Assembly (NCBI GenBank): GCA_946886245.1
Contig: CAMPIF010000043.1
Location: 1-15,404, forward strand
DNA length: 15,404 nucleotides
Reading direction: 5' to 3'
Origin: Ectopseudomonas composti
GTDB taxonomy: Bacteria; Pseudomonadota; Gammaproteobacteria; Pseudomonadales; Pseudomonadaceae
Below the pieces are notes generated by a model that was not told the origin of the DNA, ran no database searches, and was given only the letters and a program-made list of their open reading frames with translations. Of this stretch, positions 15,124-15,404 are shown in pieces; position 1 is the first letter of the stretch, and every line of letters begins with the position of its first letter. Both the position numbers and the translations under genes were made by a program.

Positions 15124-15161
15124 ACCCGGGCGAGTCAGCTTGGCGCGTGGCTTGCCCGGGT
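15124..15161. terminator. GC-rich hairpin after the CusA-type gene
   Basis: ACCCGGGC (15124-15131) pairs with GCCCGGGT (15154-15161), and AGTCA/TGGCT extend the stem after one mismatch. It begins a few nt past the stop of the leftward pump gene. There is no T-run on the leftward side, so it may be a weak terminator or an mRNA 3' stem. Confidence 0.45.
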
Positions 15162-15169
15162 TTGTAAAG

Positions 15170-15404
15170 CTATAGCTCCTGCGGTGCGCGAACCTTCTGT
15201 GTACGCTGCCTTCGCATCAGCCAGTAGGCGGCCGGCAAAACCAGCATGGACATCAGCGGCGCGGTAATCATGCCGCCGACCATGGGCGCGGCGATGCGCT
15301 TCATCACCTCGGAACCGGCACCACCGCCCCAGAGGATCGGCAGCAGGCCGGCGATGATCACGGCCACCGTCATCACCTTAGGCCGCACGCGCAGCACTGC
15401 ACCT
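15170..15404 (-). CDS. cusA: CusA-type RND heavy-metal efflux pump, C-terminus only
   Basis: Only the last 78 or so residues are in the window; the rest runs off the right edge. The visible part begins [11 protein letters not shown] and has the highly conserved [15 protein letters not shown] and [19 protein letters not shown] segments of the last transmembrane helices of CusA/CzcA-like inner-membrane pumps, then a charged tail ending at the TAG. In the CusCBA complex this protein moves Cu(I) or Ag(I) out of the cell using proton flow. The copper context favours CusA over CzcA, but the Met ligands that would prove it are outside the window. No cusF follows; a DUF2790 gene comes next. Confidence 0.92.
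   Translation of the reverse strand, partial: GAVLRVRPKVMTVAVIIAGLLPILWGGGAGSEVMKRIAAPMVGGMITAPLMSMLVLPAAYWLMRRQRTQKVRAPQEL

Overview
The window reads as part of a copper-resistance island from a Pseudomonas-type gammaproteobacterium. It has high-GC coding sequence, Shine-Dalgarno leaders, a PtrA-like leaderless-domain protein, a DUF2790 protein and an OprD-family porin, all of which are typical of Pseudomonas. CopR-type boxes sit in front of copper genes. No tRNA, rRNA, CRISPR array, insertion sequence or attachment site is visible, and neither the copper sensors (copRS, cueR) nor the island ends are inside the window.

Layout, left to right. (1) 2-1924 (+) is the 3' part of a Cu(I) P1B-1 ATPase. 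(2) 2111-5255 (+) is a two-gene anti-phage module: an OLD-family ATPase/TOPRIM nuclease followed, with an 11-nt overlap, by a UvrD-like helicase. This is the architecture of Gabija (GajA-GajB). It sits between the copper ATPase and a copZ-like chaperone gene (5353-5553) that has its own CueR/MerR-type promoter. (3) 5573-7867 (-) is a leftward cluster: a Cys-rich secreted small peptide (BufA-like), a DUF692 enzyme (BufB), a DUF2063 partner (BufC) and a fourth, unrecognised 104-residue protein. This matches the bufferin (HvfABC/MbnBC-like) family of copper-binding RiPPs. (4) 8158-13032 (+) holds ptrA-like, copA (multicopper oxidase), a small Met/His-rich periplasmic protein, copB, a cytochrome c with a long His-rich tail, and copG (DUF411). 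CopR-box-like 16-mers precede ptrA and copA, and a terminator follows copG. (5) 13209-15404 (-) holds an OprD-family porin broken by a one-base frameshift, a DUF2790 protein and the C-terminus of a CusA-type RND copper/silver pump. CopR-box-like sites lie upstream of the first two.

Working together, the ATPase and CopZ handle cytoplasmic Cu(I), and the CusA-type pump exports copper across the envelope. CopA oxidises Cu(I) in the periplasm. CopB, CopG, the Met/His-rich protein, the His-tailed cytochrome and the putative bufferin bind or process periplasmic copper. The Gabija-like pair is functionally unrelated cargo, or is maintained because the island carries it. The least ordinary elements are the bufferin-like cluster with its unknown fourth gene, the embedded defence pair, the His-tailed cytochrome and the set of CopR-like boxes on both strands.
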